Source of the DNA: Bacillota bacterium
Lineage (GTDB): Bacteria; Bacillota; Clostridia; Oscillospirales; Acutalibacteraceae
Direction of reading: 5' to 3'
DNA length: 21,676 bases
Assembly: GCA_009786275.1 (NCBI GenBank)
Contig: WQTL01000513.1
Span: forward strand, 1-21,676
The notes below the pieces were generated by a model that searched no databases, was not told where the DNA came from, and was given only the letters and a program-made list of their open reading frames with translations. Shown one piece after another: positions 1 to 7,510 of this stretch (its first letter is position 1; the number at the start of each line of letters is the position of its first letter). Position numbers and translations under genes: made by a program.

Positions 1-22
1 TCCCGTCGAGTAAAGCACCACC

Positions 23-31
23 ATTATACCA
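23..31 (-). promoter_or_regulatory. Extended -10 promoter reading out of the window
   Basis: On the minus strand the bases read TGGTATAATGG, giving a consensus TATAAT at 23-28 with an upstream TG (extended -10). The -35 region is poor at standard spacing; a TTGAAA lies 20 bases upstream, which is too far. It would transcribe toward base 1, where packaging genes are expected. A near copy (TGTGCTATAATGG) lies before the HNH gene at 546-554. Confidence 0.45.
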
Positions 32-113
32 CATAAATCGCACCTTGTTTTCAAGTCTATTCAAGATTGTCCGAAGGTTGGGGTACACCGCAGCCCCTTG
101 CGTTGAACTGAAG

Positions 114-467
114 TCACGACCACCGGGAGCCGTCCTTCGCGTGGTGGGCACTGTGACATCGCTGGCAGAGCGCCTGCAAATTGTCCACGTCGTTGCCGCC
201 GCCGTCCGCGAGAGGAATGCGGTGGTGAACAAGAACAGCGGGTACGCACTTGCCTGCGGCCAGGCACATCTCGCACAGCGGGTTGGCTGTCAGGTAGGCG
301 GCGCGAAGCCGCTGCCATGAGCGTCCGTAGCGTTTGGCCGTGGCAGGGTCGCGCTGCTGCTGTTCGTAGCGCCGGGCTTCCTGCTTGGTGTGGGCAGGGC
401 AGTAGTGGCTGGTTGTCAGGGCTGGGCAGCCGGGGTGGGCGCAGGGCTTGGCGGGTTTGTATGGCAT
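114..467 (-). CDS. Phage HNH endonuclease
   Basis: This 117-residue protein is a small HNH nuclease of the kind that sits beside terminase genes in many phages and assists DNA packaging by nicking or cutting DNA. The ATG at 467 is chosen because GGAGGA lies 7 bases upstream; an open frame extends 30 codons further but has no ribosome site. Visible signatures are CEMC at residues 65-68, the central LVHHRIPLADGG segment with the catalytic HH at 81-82, DNLQALC, and CQRCHSAHH at 101-109. The two CxxC pairs form the usual zinc knuckle that holds the beta-beta-alpha-metal fold. An N-terminal Cys/His cluster (C9, C14, C23, H26) may form a second small zinc site. It is the last gene of the minus-strand series in the window. 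A terminator hairpin and an extended -10 promoter separate it from the gene upstream, so it may start the late (packaging) unit. Confidence 0.9.
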   Translation of the reverse strand: MPYKPAKPCAHPGCPALTTSHYCPAHTKQEARRYEQQQRDPATAKRYGRSWQRLRAAYLTANPLCEMCLAAGKCVPAVLVHHRIPLADGGGNDVDNLQALCQRCHSAHHAKDGSRWS

Positions 468-490
468 GGCGTGTTCCTCCAATGCATGCG

Positions 491-520
491 AAAACCCCCG
501 CAGGGTGATCCCCGCGAGGG
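491..520 (-). terminator. Rho-independent terminator or attenuator before HNH gene
   Basis: On the minus strand CCCTCGCGGGG, loop ATCA, and CCCTGCGGGGG form an 11-bp stem (two G-U pairs) followed by TTTT. It lies between the sigma-like gene (stop at 583) and the HNH ribosome site at 475-480. It could end the replication operon, or attenuate transcription from the extended -10 promoter just upstream. Confidence 0.6.
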
Positions 521-545
521 CTGTTCTGAAATTTTCACTGATGCC

Positions 546-554
546 ATTATAGCA
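546..554 (-). promoter_or_regulatory. Extended -10 promoter upstream of HNH gene
   Basis: The minus strand reads TGTGCTATAATGG, with TATAAT at 546-551 and a TG extension. No good -35 is present at 16-18 bases. The shared TGTGSTATAATGG motif with the site at 23-31 suggests both use the same recognition, possibly with an activator such as the sigma-like protein encoded just upstream (inference). Confidence 0.4.
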
Positions 555-582
555 CATCCAATCCGAACAGAACGAACAACAC

Positions 583-978
583 CTAATTTTTTTCTAAAAA
601 TCTTTTGTGGGCCATGCGGACGCCGTCAGCGGTGTTGTCACCGCCCAGGGAGAACGCGATCTGCACCCACGAAAGGCCGTTGATGTGCCGCAGGGAAAGT
701 ATCTGGCGCATGAGGCTGTCATCCACGCAGTTGATGTAGCGGGTCAGGCGGTTCAGTTCGTAGAAGCACTTCTTGAGGTTCAGGTCAATCAGCGTCCGCA
801 GTTCGGCCATTTCGATGGCGTAGTCCGCCACCTTGTCGGCCAGGTTCTTGCTGGCTGGGAGCCCGGTGATCCGGCTGGTGCAGGAGGTCGAAAGGCTTTC
901 CAGTTCAGCCAGCCGCCGCTGCTGCTCCGTGATCTCCCGGTTGAGGTGGTACAGTTGCGACAGTTCCTTGTTTGTCAT
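583..978 (-). CDS. Sigma-70 region 4-like phage regulator (DUF1492 type)
   Basis: A 131-residue protein. The first 50 residues and residues 60-90 are predicted helical with heptad-like spacing. Residues 93-131 (ILSLRHINGLSWVQIAFSLG and following) resemble a sigma region 4 helix-turn-helix, as in DUF1492/ArpU-type phage proteins that control late transcription. It carries no other sigma domain, so it would act as an accessory transcription factor. The ATG at 978 follows AAGGAGGG, and its first 74 bases overlap the end of the Cys-rich gene upstream in another frame. Position just before the HNH gene is the usual place for these regulators, which fits control of the nearby extended -10 promoters (inference). 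Confidence 0.7.
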   Translation of the reverse strand: MTNKELSQLYHLNREITEQQRRLAELESLSTSCTSRITGLPASKNLADKVADYAIEMAELRTLIDLNLKKCFYELNRLTRYINCVDDSLMRQILSLRHINGLSWVQIAFSLGGDNTADGVRMAHKRFLEKN

Positions 979-1201
979 TGCGCTTTCCCTCCTTGCGCCA
1001 GGGCATCGCGCCCTGATAATATTTCTCGGCGATGTGTTCCTGTTGAACGAGCGGTTTGGCGGCGATCAGGGCTTTGGCGCGCTTGCGGTCGGTCGTCGCC
1101 CTGCGTTTGGTCTTAAAGAACCGGCAGCCGTCGCAACAGGCTTTGTTAGGTTTCAGGGCGATGCATTCACCGCCCCGGCAAGCAAAACAACTTGTATTCA
1201 T
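905..1201 (-). CDS. Small Cys-rich phage protein
   Basis: A 98-residue protein I do not recognise by family. The N-terminus has a Cys cluster: C5, C8, C13, then CCDGC at 22-26, which looks like a metal site. The middle is basic (KTKRRATTDRKRAK), and the end is low-complexity Gly/Ala. The ATG at 1201 has GAGGAAG upstream and overlaps the stop of the VRR-NUC gene by ATGA, so the two are probably coupled. The last 25 codons overlap the start of the sigma-like gene in another frame and may be only what the overlap allows. Function unknown; place and size match small zinc-binding proteins often found between nuclease and sigma-like genes in Firmicute phages. Confidence 0.6.
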   Translation of the reverse strand: MNTSCFACRGGECIALKPNKACCDGCRFFKTKRRATTDRKRAKALIAAKPLVQQEHIAEKYYQGAMPWRKEGKRNDKQGTVATVPPQPGDHGAAAAAG

Positions 1202-1491
1202 CTGAGTTCTTCCTCCAGTTTTTTGATGATGGCGCGGGCTTCGGCAAGGCTTGTAACCATGTGGGCCACGCCCAGCGCGGCGCGGATGCGCTCAAGCGTA
1301 ACCTCCTGCAAGCGGGTCATCTTGTTCCCCAGCTGTTTGACCTCCAGCCCCAGGAAGCGCCCGCGATAGCAGCAGATGATGTCGGGGATGCCTGCGGCTC
1401 CGTAGCTTCCGCCGTGCTCTTTCCAGCAGAAGCATTCCGGCAGGGAGCGCAGATACCGCAGGATAGCGGCGGTGATGTCTTTCTCCAGCAT
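1198..1491 (-). CDS. VRR-NUC domain nuclease
   Basis: A 97-residue stand-alone VRR-NUC protein, a PD-(D/E)XK-type nuclease family that can act on branched DNA. The core GIPDIICCYRGRFLGLEVK is at residues 34-52. D37 and the E50-x-K52 pair match the expected metal and catalytic residues, and a further conserved-looking Gln is at 62. Length is normal for phage-encoded single-domain members. The ATG at 1491 follows AAGGAG with an 8-base gap. It lies downstream of the primase-helicase gene after a 168-base gap and is coupled by ATGA to the Cys-rich gene that follows. A role in resolving replication or recombination intermediates is likely from family knowledge. Confidence 0.88.
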   Translation of the reverse strand: MLEKDITAAILRYLRSLPECFCWKEHGGSYGAAGIPDIICCYRGRFLGLEVKQLGNKMTRLQEVTLERIRAALGVAHMVTSLAEARAIIKKLEEELR

Positions 1492-1659
1492 AGTCGGCTC
1501 CTTCCGTGTCCGTTGTGTCGCTGTTTCCTTGTTTCGCCGATTTCTAAAGGTTATCGCTTTTTTACGCGCGCGCCCGCGCCCATGTGCGCGTATGCGTGGC
1601 AGCGTTTTTCCTTCAAGCTATAGAAATAAGTGATTTTAGGAAACAAAGACACAACCATA

Positions 1660-4206
1660 TTATTGTAGGGGCGGGATATCCCGTGTAAAAGAGACGATGT
1701 CACAGCGGGCCAGAATCGCTTGATAATCAAGGACATACGCTTTCGTGTTCAGGTCGTCGAAGCGGGTCTGGCGGTAGGCGATGAACAGGTCGCTGTTGCG
1801 GATTTGCTTCAGGAACTGCCGGAATTCGAGGCACTCGCCCACGATGGCATGGTCGCGCCGGTACTTGGTGAAGCGGTCATAAATCCTGCCGAACCGCAGG
1901 GAGATTTGCGCCTCGTCGTCCGAGAGCCGGAAATCCGTCCCCTCATCCAAGCCCATCCGCGCCATGATCTCCAAACTCTGCTCCACGATGCCCCGGTTGA
2001 CGGCACTGCCGTCCAATAGGTACTCCCGCGCGGCGAAGCCCAGGTATTCCATGCAGGAATTCAAAGGAATTTCAAAGACTGAATTCCAGGGCAGGCCCTG
2101 TAGGATACACAGCTTCTCGGCCAGACGCAGCCCGGCGGCACAGCAGGCGAGGTTATTCACAATCCGCGACGGCAGGGCCTTGTCGAACTGGCCGCAGGCT
2201 TCGGTATACCACCGCTTGACCTCGGCGGCGTCGGTGCGCAGGGCCGCCTCCAGCATCGCCCGGCCAAAGCCCGCGAGGAGCTCCGGCGCGGCGCACAGCC
2301 GACCAAATGTCTCACGGCGCGCCTCGTCCTTCAGGTCCTTCCGGCTGAATAGCAGTTCAATCCCGCGCTCCCGGATGGCGGTTTCGTCCGGCGATTCTTC
2401 CCCGGCCACAACGAGCGGAGCAAGGAGATCGTAATACACGATGGTCTGGTCGGCGCGCCCGCGCTGCCCCTGGTGACCGTCATAAGTGTCGCGGAAGTGA
2501 TTATACAGCCAGGCGAGCTTGTTGCGGTCCATCTTGGAGGGCTTGAACTCGTCGAGGGGCTGGGGCACAAGGTTGCTGGAGGCCGACTCCTGCATGAGGG
2601 TAAAGCCGGTCACCTGGGTCGCCGCCGTCACCTTGCTCTGCGAGAAGATCGGCAGAATCACCCGTTCGAGGGTGTTGCTCTTGCCGCTGCCCGCCTCGCC
2701 GATCAGGAAGAGGAGGGGGAACTTGATGCCCGCGCGTCGCAGGTGAGGCTTGATAAAGCACCCCGCCGCCCACGCCAGCACCGACACGGTTTTGGCGGGC
2801 TCGTTGTAGCCCATCAGCAGCGGCCCCAGCGCCTGCAATTTTTCCTTGCCTATGGCCGCCTGCCGATGCACGGCGCTCTGTAGGCCCTTGCACCGTTCCA
2901 ACTGCAGGAGGTTCCCCACAGCCTTGCCGCCCCGCTCAATGGCACCATCAAGGGCGGCGAACACCCAACGGCCATCCAGCCAGTACAATCCCTGGGCTTT
3001 TACCCCGGTTTTGCGCACCCAATCAAGCTCGGCGATGTAATTCTTGAGCAGTTCCAGGTCGCCCTCAGAGCCGGTATAGCTCAATGCGATGGTTCGCTTG
3101 TTCAGCAGATTTTTGAACCGTTGCAGGTTCGAAAAGTCCGTCGTCATGAAGGTCTGCCGAAACACCTCGCCCTTGACCGTTACCAGATCGGCGGTCATTT
3201 GGGTATCGTCGTCGGAAATGAGCATCTCAATGGGCTGCACGATGAAATTTGTGAGCGGGTAGATATTGTCGCCCTTCGCCCGAAAGTAGCGGCCCTCATA
3301 GGCGAACACGGGGGCGTCGCTCTTCGAGCCGTAGCCCTCCTCCACGGTATCCAGCGCCCGCGCCAGGGTCTCCTCGCCGTAGGTAGCGCCGTTGGCATGG
3401 TGGCGTTCGTCCCATTTGGGGCGTATGAGGCCGCTTTGCCGGAAAAGGCGGTCCATCTGCTCTCGGTTCCTCCCGGACCAGAATGCCAGCTTGCAGCATA
3501 GGGCGAGATCGGCCTCCGACTGGCTGGCGAAGCCCTCCTGCCAGCGCCCTTCCCACAGGGCGGTGAAAGCCGCGCCGTTGGTGGAGCTCCCCGCCTTTTC
3601 GAGAATCTCCTCGTCGGTCAAAGGCTCTGCCGCCTGCTTTTTCTTCCGGGATTTCCGCTCCTTTTTGGGCGCGGCGATATACTGCTCATGAATCCACGCC
3701 AGCGCGCCGTCATCGGCGGCAACCTCAAGGGGACAGTCCTTGTAGCGATTGCCCGTCATGGTAAAATACCTGGAATGGGCGTACATCTCCACCCCGGATT
3801 TGCTGTTCTTGCTGCCCCCGGCAGGCATGGCGCCGCGCAGGAAGATATGCAGGCCGGTTCCTGAAGGGCTGATTTCCATGTAGGTCGGCGGCACCCGCTC
3901 AACGATGGCGGCGGCGGTCTCGTTCAGCGCGCCGGTGGCCGGGTCAACGCAGTGGTCAATGTCGATACCCACGATGCCCGCCTGCTTGGTGAACACGAAG
4001 CCCAGCCCGGTATAGAGGTACTGCCGCAGGGCTTCCTGGGCCAGTTCGAGGGTCGCCCAATTGTCGGGGTTGGTGGTGGACGCCTTCTTGCCCAGCTTCG
4101 GATCGTAGGGCACCTTGGCGTCGCGGCCGCCTTTGGGGTCTGGCTCCAGCCGCCATGTAATCCACTGCGTAAGCTCGGCGAGAGCGCGGGGGAATTCACT
4201 TGTCAC
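1660..4206 (-). CDS. Phage primase-polymerase / helicase fusion protein
   Basis: An 848-residue replication protein from a GTG at 4206, chosen because GAGGAGG sits just upstream and the preceding 91 codons have no start signal and lie over another gene. Residues 1-175 look like a primase-polymerase domain: GIDIDH at 80-85 gives the acidic pair and SGTGLH at 115-120 the conserved His segment. Residues 200-290 resemble a primase C-terminal helical domain. A basic linker lies near 181-190. Residues 330-848 form a helicase-type ATPase of the DUF927/P4-like kind, with Walker A GEAGSGKS at 503-510 and a later segment ending in ERGIELLFSR that may be the sensor/arginine-finger region. The product would prime and unwind DNA at the phage fork alongside the DNA polymerase encoded upstream. 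Its start overlaps the stop of the small Arg-rich gene. Confidence 0.87.
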   Translation of the reverse strand: MTSEFPRALAELTQWITWRLEPDPKGGRDAKVPYDPKLGKKASTTNPDNWATLELAQEALRQYLYTGLGFVFTKQAGIVGIDIDHCVDPATGALNETAAAIVERVPPTYMEISPSGTGLHIFLRGAMPAGGSKNSKSGVEMYAHSRYFTMTGNRYKDCPLEVAADDGALAWIHEQYIAAPKKERKSRKKKQAAEPLTDEEILEKAGSSTNGAAFTALWEGRWQEGFASQSEADLALCCKLAFWSGRNREQMDRLFRQSGLIRPKWDERHHANGATYGEETLARALDTVEEGYGSKSDAPVFAYEGRYFRAKGDNIYPLTNFIVQPIEMLISDDDTQMTADLVTVKGEVFRQTFMTTDFSNLQRFKNLLNKRTIALSYTGSEGDLELLKNYIAELDWVRKTGVKAQGLYWLDGRWVFAALDGAIERGGKAVGNLLQLERCKGLQSAVHRQAAIGKEKLQALGPLLMGYNEPAKTVSVLAWAAGCFIKPHLRRAGIKFPLLFLIGEAGSGKSNTLERVILPIFSQSKVTAATQVTGFTLMQESASSNLVPQPLDEFKPSKMDRNKLAWLYNHFRDTYDGHQGQRGRADQTIVYYDLLAPLVVAGEESPDETAIRERGIELLFSRKDLKDEARRETFGRLCAAPELLAGFGRAMLEAALRTDAAEVKRWYTEACGQFDKALPSRIVNNLACCAAGLRLAEKLCILQGLPWNSVFEIPLNSCMEYLGFAAREYLLDGSAVNRGIVEQSLEIMARMGLDEGTDFRLSDDEAQISLRFGRIYDRFTKYRRDHAIVGECLEFRQFLKQIRNSDLFIAYRQTRFDDLNTKAYVLDYQAILARCDIVSFTRDIPPLQ

Positions 4207-4381
4207 CGCCAAGCACCTCCTCGAATGGCCTGTGGGCCGGAACCTCACGGGGCTTGCAGGGGTAGCGGTTCTTCGGGCGGCGGCGGCGCCTGCGCCGGTT
4301 CTCTTCGCGCATGACGTTGACAATGGCCGCGCCAGCGGTGAAGTCGGGGTAATGCTCGGAATTATAGAAAATGTTACGCAT
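4196..4381 (-). CDS. Tiny arginine-rich phage protein
   Basis: A 61-residue protein of unknown family. It begins with a short hydrophobic/aromatic part, then carries a run of basic residues (ENRRRRRRRPKNR at 27-39), and ends FEEVLGGDK. Support for being real: its ATG at 4381 overlaps the stop of the DNA polymerase gene (GATGCGTAA), and its stop TGA lies within the GTGACAAGTGA that begins the primase gene. It therefore fits exactly between two replication genes as a coupled reading frame. The Arg run suggests nucleic-acid binding. No Cys or other motif is seen. Confidence 0.6.
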   Translation of the reverse strand: MRNIFYNSEHYPDFTAGAAIVNVMREENRRRRRRRPKNRYPCKPREVPAHRPFEEVLGGDK

Positions 4382-6275
4382 CGTTGTTCAACTCCTTCAT
4401 GTTGCCGAAGCGGGCGCCCACGGCGGCCTCGGCCAGGATGGGGATGTCGAATTCCGGGAAGGGCTGGGCCTCCATGCACTGCCGGATGAACGCCACGGCC
4501 TCGGCCACGCGGCCCTCCGGGACTTCGAACACCAATTCATCGTGTATCTGGAGCAGGGGCCGCAGCCAGGGATGCTCCGGCAGCCCGGCGAGGATACGGC
4601 CAATGGCCAGCTTGAGCAGGTCGGCGGCGGTGCCCTGGATGGGGGTGTTGAGGGCGCAGCGCTGGGCGAACGCTTTCTTTCCCCAATCGGTCGCGGTGAT
4701 GCCGGGCAGATAGCGCCGCCGTCCCAGCCATGTTTCGCTGAAGCGCCGGACTTCGGCCTTGCGCTTGGTTTCCTCCTGCCAGCGGGCGAGGGCGGGATAC
4801 CCGGCTTTCAGGTTGGCGATGATCCCCTCGCAGTCCTCCAGCGTGACGTTCAGCCCGGCCTTAAATCTCAGCGTCCGCTGCAGGCCGCGCGGGAACAGGC
4901 CGAAGAACGTGCCAAAATTGACATTCTTTGCGATGGTGCGCTGCTCCTTGTCGTGCCTGCCGGGGCCAAAAATGACGCTGGCCGTCTGGTCGTGGATATC
5001 GCCCCCGGCGCGGTAGGTCTCCAGCATTTTTTCATCCCGGCAGTAGAACGCGCCCACGCGCAGTTCTATCTGCGAAAAGTCCAGCGACAGCAGCACACTG
5101 CCCTCCGGGGCGATGAAGAAGTTTCTCACCCCGACATCGTCGGCCCCGGCCCTGGGCATGTTTTGGAGGTTGGGGTTCCGGGCGGCGAAGCGGCCCGTTT
5201 CGGTGGCCAAGGGCAGCAAGTCGGCATGAATGCGCCTGGTGACGGGGTTGATGTGCCGGGCGTAGCCGTCGATATAGGTCGACTTGATCTTCCCCCAGCG
5301 GCGGTAGTCCTGTATCAAGCGGAACAGGGGCGCGAGCTCAGGGCGGTTTTCCGCGCACCACTCGGACAGCAGAATCAATGCTTCATCGTCGGCGGCTTCC
5401 TGGTATTTTGCCGTGGTTTTCAGGACCGGCAGGCCCAAGTCCTTGTACAAATAGCGCTTGAAAGCGCTGGTGCTGGCGTTGGCCCCGATGGGCACATCGC
5501 CAATGATGGCGGCAATCTCCCCACGCAGGCGCTCCAATTCCTGTTCCGCGTCGGCGGCCTTGCGCTCCATCAGCGCCCGGTCCACCTTCAAGCCGTTGTA
5601 CCGCATGATTCCGCAGTACGCCGCCGTGGGTGATTCGACCTGCTCCGCGATCCAGCGGTGCCGGGGGAGGTAGCCGTCAAACCAGGCGTTGAGCTTGTGG
5701 TACAGCCGCAGGGTGTAGTCCGCGTCGGCACAGGCGTAGTTGATAGTAGCCGGGGCGGCGGGGTCGAGTTCGTCGAAGAACCGGCCTGCCGTCACGGTTT
5801 CGAAGCTGGGCATTTCCGTGCCGAACAGTTGCGGCACCAGGGTTTTCAGGCCGCTGTCGGCCAGGCCCCGGAACTGCGTGGGCGCTTTCAGCGTCAACTG
5901 CGCCGCCGCGATGGTGTCGTACACCGGCTCCAGCAGCACAATGCCGCGCGCATACAGGAAGGCGCTCTCGAAGGCCAAGTTGTGGGCGATTTTCGTAACG
6001 GCGGGGTTCAAAAAGAACGCGTCGGCCAGCCACTGCCAGATATCCACCAAGGGCCCGGCGTTGCTGCCGATCATATGGGCGATAGGGAGGTAGACGGCGC
6101 TGCCCTCGGTCACGGAGAAACTGATACCCACGATGTGCGCCTTGTGCGGGTCCAGCGCGGCCTTCGGTTCATGCGCCCAGGCGGGGTGCGGCGCGGTTTC
6201 AAAGTCGAACGCCGCCAGCGCCGCGCCGGACAGATAGGCTTGCAAATCAGCAAAAGAAGTGATACACTTATACAT
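4374..6275 (-). CDS. polA-like: Phage family A DNA polymerase with 3'-5' exonuclease
   Basis: A 633-residue replicative DNA polymerase of the Pol I family. The ATG at 6275 follows AGGAAGG; the open frame runs 20 codons further without a ribosome site. The exonuclease domain is intact: FDFET with D24 and E26, IAHNLAFE at 97-103, and Y180-x3-D184. The polymerase domain carries TETGRFAARNPNLQN at 358-372, motif A LSLDFSQIELRV (D399), motif B RTIAKNVNFGTFFG (from R446), and motif C QIHDELVFEV (H578, D579, E580). No 5'-nuclease domain is present, as is usual for phage forms of this length. It should copy the phage genome with the primase-helicase downstream. Its stop overlaps the start of the small Arg-rich gene. 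Confidence 0.97.
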   Translation of the reverse strand: MYKCITSFADLQAYLSGAALAAFDFETAPHPAWAHEPKAALDPHKAHIVGISFSVTEGSAVYLPIAHMIGSNAGPLVDIWQWLADAFFLNPAVTKIAHNLAFESAFLYARGIVLLEPVYDTIAAAQLTLKAPTQFRGLADSGLKTLVPQLFGTEMPSFETVTAGRFFDELDPAAPATINYACADADYTLRLYHKLNAWFDGYLPRHRWIAEQVESPTAAYCGIMRYNGLKVDRALMERKAADAEQELERLRGEIAAIIGDVPIGANASTSAFKRYLYKDLGLPVLKTTAKYQEAADDEALILLSEWCAENRPELAPLFRLIQDYRRWGKIKSTYIDGYARHINPVTRRIHADLLPLATETGRFAARNPNLQNMPRAGADDVGVRNFFIAPEGSVLLSLDFSQIELRVGAFYCRDEKMLETYRAGGDIHDQTASVIFGPGRHDKEQRTIAKNVNFGTFFGLFPRGLQRTLRFKAGLNVTLEDCEGIIANLKAGYPALARWQEETKRKAEVRRFSETWLGRRRYLPGITATDWGKKAFAQRCALNTPIQGTAADLLKLAIGRILAGLPEHPWLRPLLQIHDELVFEVPEGRVAEAVAFIRQCMEAQPFPEFDIPILAEAAVGARFGNMKELNNDA

Positions 6276-6336
6276 GCAAAGTTTCCTTCCTGCCCGGCAG
6301 GAGAGCCAGAACCCTCCCGCCGGGTCTTGGATCAAA

Positions 6337-7080
6337 TCAGGTCAGGGGCGGGATGTCCTCAAGCGGCAGAGCGTCATCGGGCGGCGCGTCCTCCTCGAAG
6401 CCCACAGACGCGCTGAGGGCGCGCACCTGCTCGGTCAGCCGTTCGACCTGCGCGTACTCCTCCGGGGTCAGCGGGCGGTCGACGCCGAACTTGGCCTGGG
6501 AGTAGGCGATGCCGCCCTTGTTGGTGGCCTTTTGCAGGGAGAAGCGGGTGACCACGCTGTTGCTCTTGCGGCCCTTGGTCAGCAGGCCCATGAGGTAGCG
6601 GGTAAACTCCTGCAGGGAGCCGGTGGGCAGCGACAGAAGCATGGGAAAGAGCTCGCCTTCCCGCAGGATGTAGATGCGCCTGCGGTTCTGGCATGCCTTG
6701 CCGCCGTTGTCGGCACTGCCGAACTGGTTATGGGGGCAGTCGGCGCACACGCAAACCTCGCCGGTGGCGCGCTTCACGCCGTGCTTGCCGTCGATGGCCG
6801 CGCAGTCGGGTGGCTGGTTGCCCCCGGTGTACTTCGTGGCGTAAAACGCGTTGAGCGGGTGCTGCAGCAGGATCACCGCCGAGAACTCCTTCACGGTGTC
6901 CGTCTCGCCGTCTTCGCCGGGGACCTCGTAGGTCAGCCCGCCGCCCGAGGGGATTTTCACCTTGCCGAAGCTGAGGTTCAGCCCATCGAGCTCCTCGCGG
7001 ATAAGGTCGCCGATGTCGGTATCGGCCAGGGCCATGTAGCCCGAAGGCGGCGCGGCCAATTCGTTTTTCTTGGTAGCCAT
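6337..7080 (-). CDS. Conserved phage replication-module protein, possible ssDNA-binding
   Basis: A 247-residue protein. The ATG at 7080 is chosen for its AGGAGG; the frame extends 37 codons upstream inside the previous gene without a signal. I recognise the general type from Firmicute phage replication modules but not a named domain. Segments that look structural are KVKIPSGGGLTYEVPG (41-55), GNQPPDCAAIDGK (87-99), a Cys group (C93, C110, C112, C115, C130) likely to bind zinc, and FPMLLSLPTGSLQEFTRYL (145-163). The end is acidic (DDALPLEDIPPL), like the acidic tails of single-strand DNA-binding proteins. Place between a helicase and a DNA polymerase fits a DNA-binding helper, but that role is inference. 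Confidence 0.75.
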   Translation of the reverse strand: MATKKNELAAPPSGYMALADTDIGDLIREELDGLNLSFGKVKIPSGGGLTYEVPGEDGETDTVKEFSAVILLQHPLNAFYATKYTGGNQPPDCAAIDGKHGVKRATGEVCVCADCPHNQFGSADNGGKACQNRRRIYILREGELFPMLLSLPTGSLQEFTRYLMGLLTKGRKSNSVVTRFSLQKATNKGGIAYSQAKFGVDRPLTPEEYAQVERLTEQVRALSASVGFEEDAPPDDALPLEDIPPLT

Positions 7081-7093
7081 ATCTGGAATCCTC

Positions 7094-7510
7094 CTATTTC
7101 TTTGATGTTTTGCGCACGGACACGCCGGTCTGCTCAAACACGCGCACCAGGCCGTCCAGCCATTCGGGGAGCCGGTCCTCGTTCCCGGCAAGCTGCTCCT
7201 TCACGAAGGAACTGAGGGTGTTGGCATTGACGGTCTCGTAGACCAGATCGCCGAAGCCGTTCTGCTTGAGGGCGTCGTAGAGATCGTCCTTCTGCCCGGC
7301 GACGGCGCTGGCGCGGGTCTTGATCGTCAGGCAGAACATGCGCCCGGCGCGGGTGAAGTTCTGCGTTTCGCTGTCGACCATCGCCTCGGCCAGCCGCTGT
7401 TCGGTGGCGTCGATGTCGGCGGTGATGTCCTTGACCACGCGCTCCGCGTCGTCCTTCTCTTCCCGGAGCTCGCGCAGCCGGTCTGCCAGGGCAAACAACT
7501 CGTTATCCAT
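7094..7510 (-). CDS. Coiled-coil phage protein of unknown function
   Basis: A 138-residue protein not recognised by family. Residues 1-46 are strongly charged and heptad-like (DRLRELREEKDDAERVVKDI), predicting a coiled coil. Residues 55-75 are likely beta (AGRMFCLTIKTRASAV), and the rest is helical with a basic end (VRKTSKK). The ATG at 7510 follows GGAGG and overlaps the stop of the helicase gene by 8 bases (ATGGATAA), so they are translated together. It ends 13 bases before the next start. The context suggests a helper in phage DNA replication or recombination; no catalytic motif is seen. Confidence 0.7.
   Translation of the reverse strand: MDNELFALADRLRELREEKDDAERVVKDITADIDATEQRLAEAMVDSETQNFTRAGRMFCLTIKTRASAVAGQKDDLYDALKQNGFGDLVYETVNANTLSSFVKEQLAGNEDRLPEWLDGLVRVFEQTGVSVRKTSKK

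Noticed and set aside
1551..1736. 61-codon frame on the minus strand between primase and VRR-NUC genes
   Set aside because: Overlaps the primase end, has no ribosome site, and encodes no plausible motif.
4207..4479. N-terminal 91-codon extension of the primase-helicase
   Set aside because: No start signal; the GTG at 4206 has GAGGAGG, and the extension runs over the Arg-rich gene and the polymerase end.
4371..5633. 420-codon open frame on the plus strand
   Set aside because: It is antisense to the DNA polymerase gene, whose motifs are complete; GC-rich codons leave few stops on the opposite strand. The product has no recognisable features.
6259..7215. 318-codon open frame on the plus strand
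   Set aside because: Antisense shadow of the conserved Cys-containing gene; no ribosome site.
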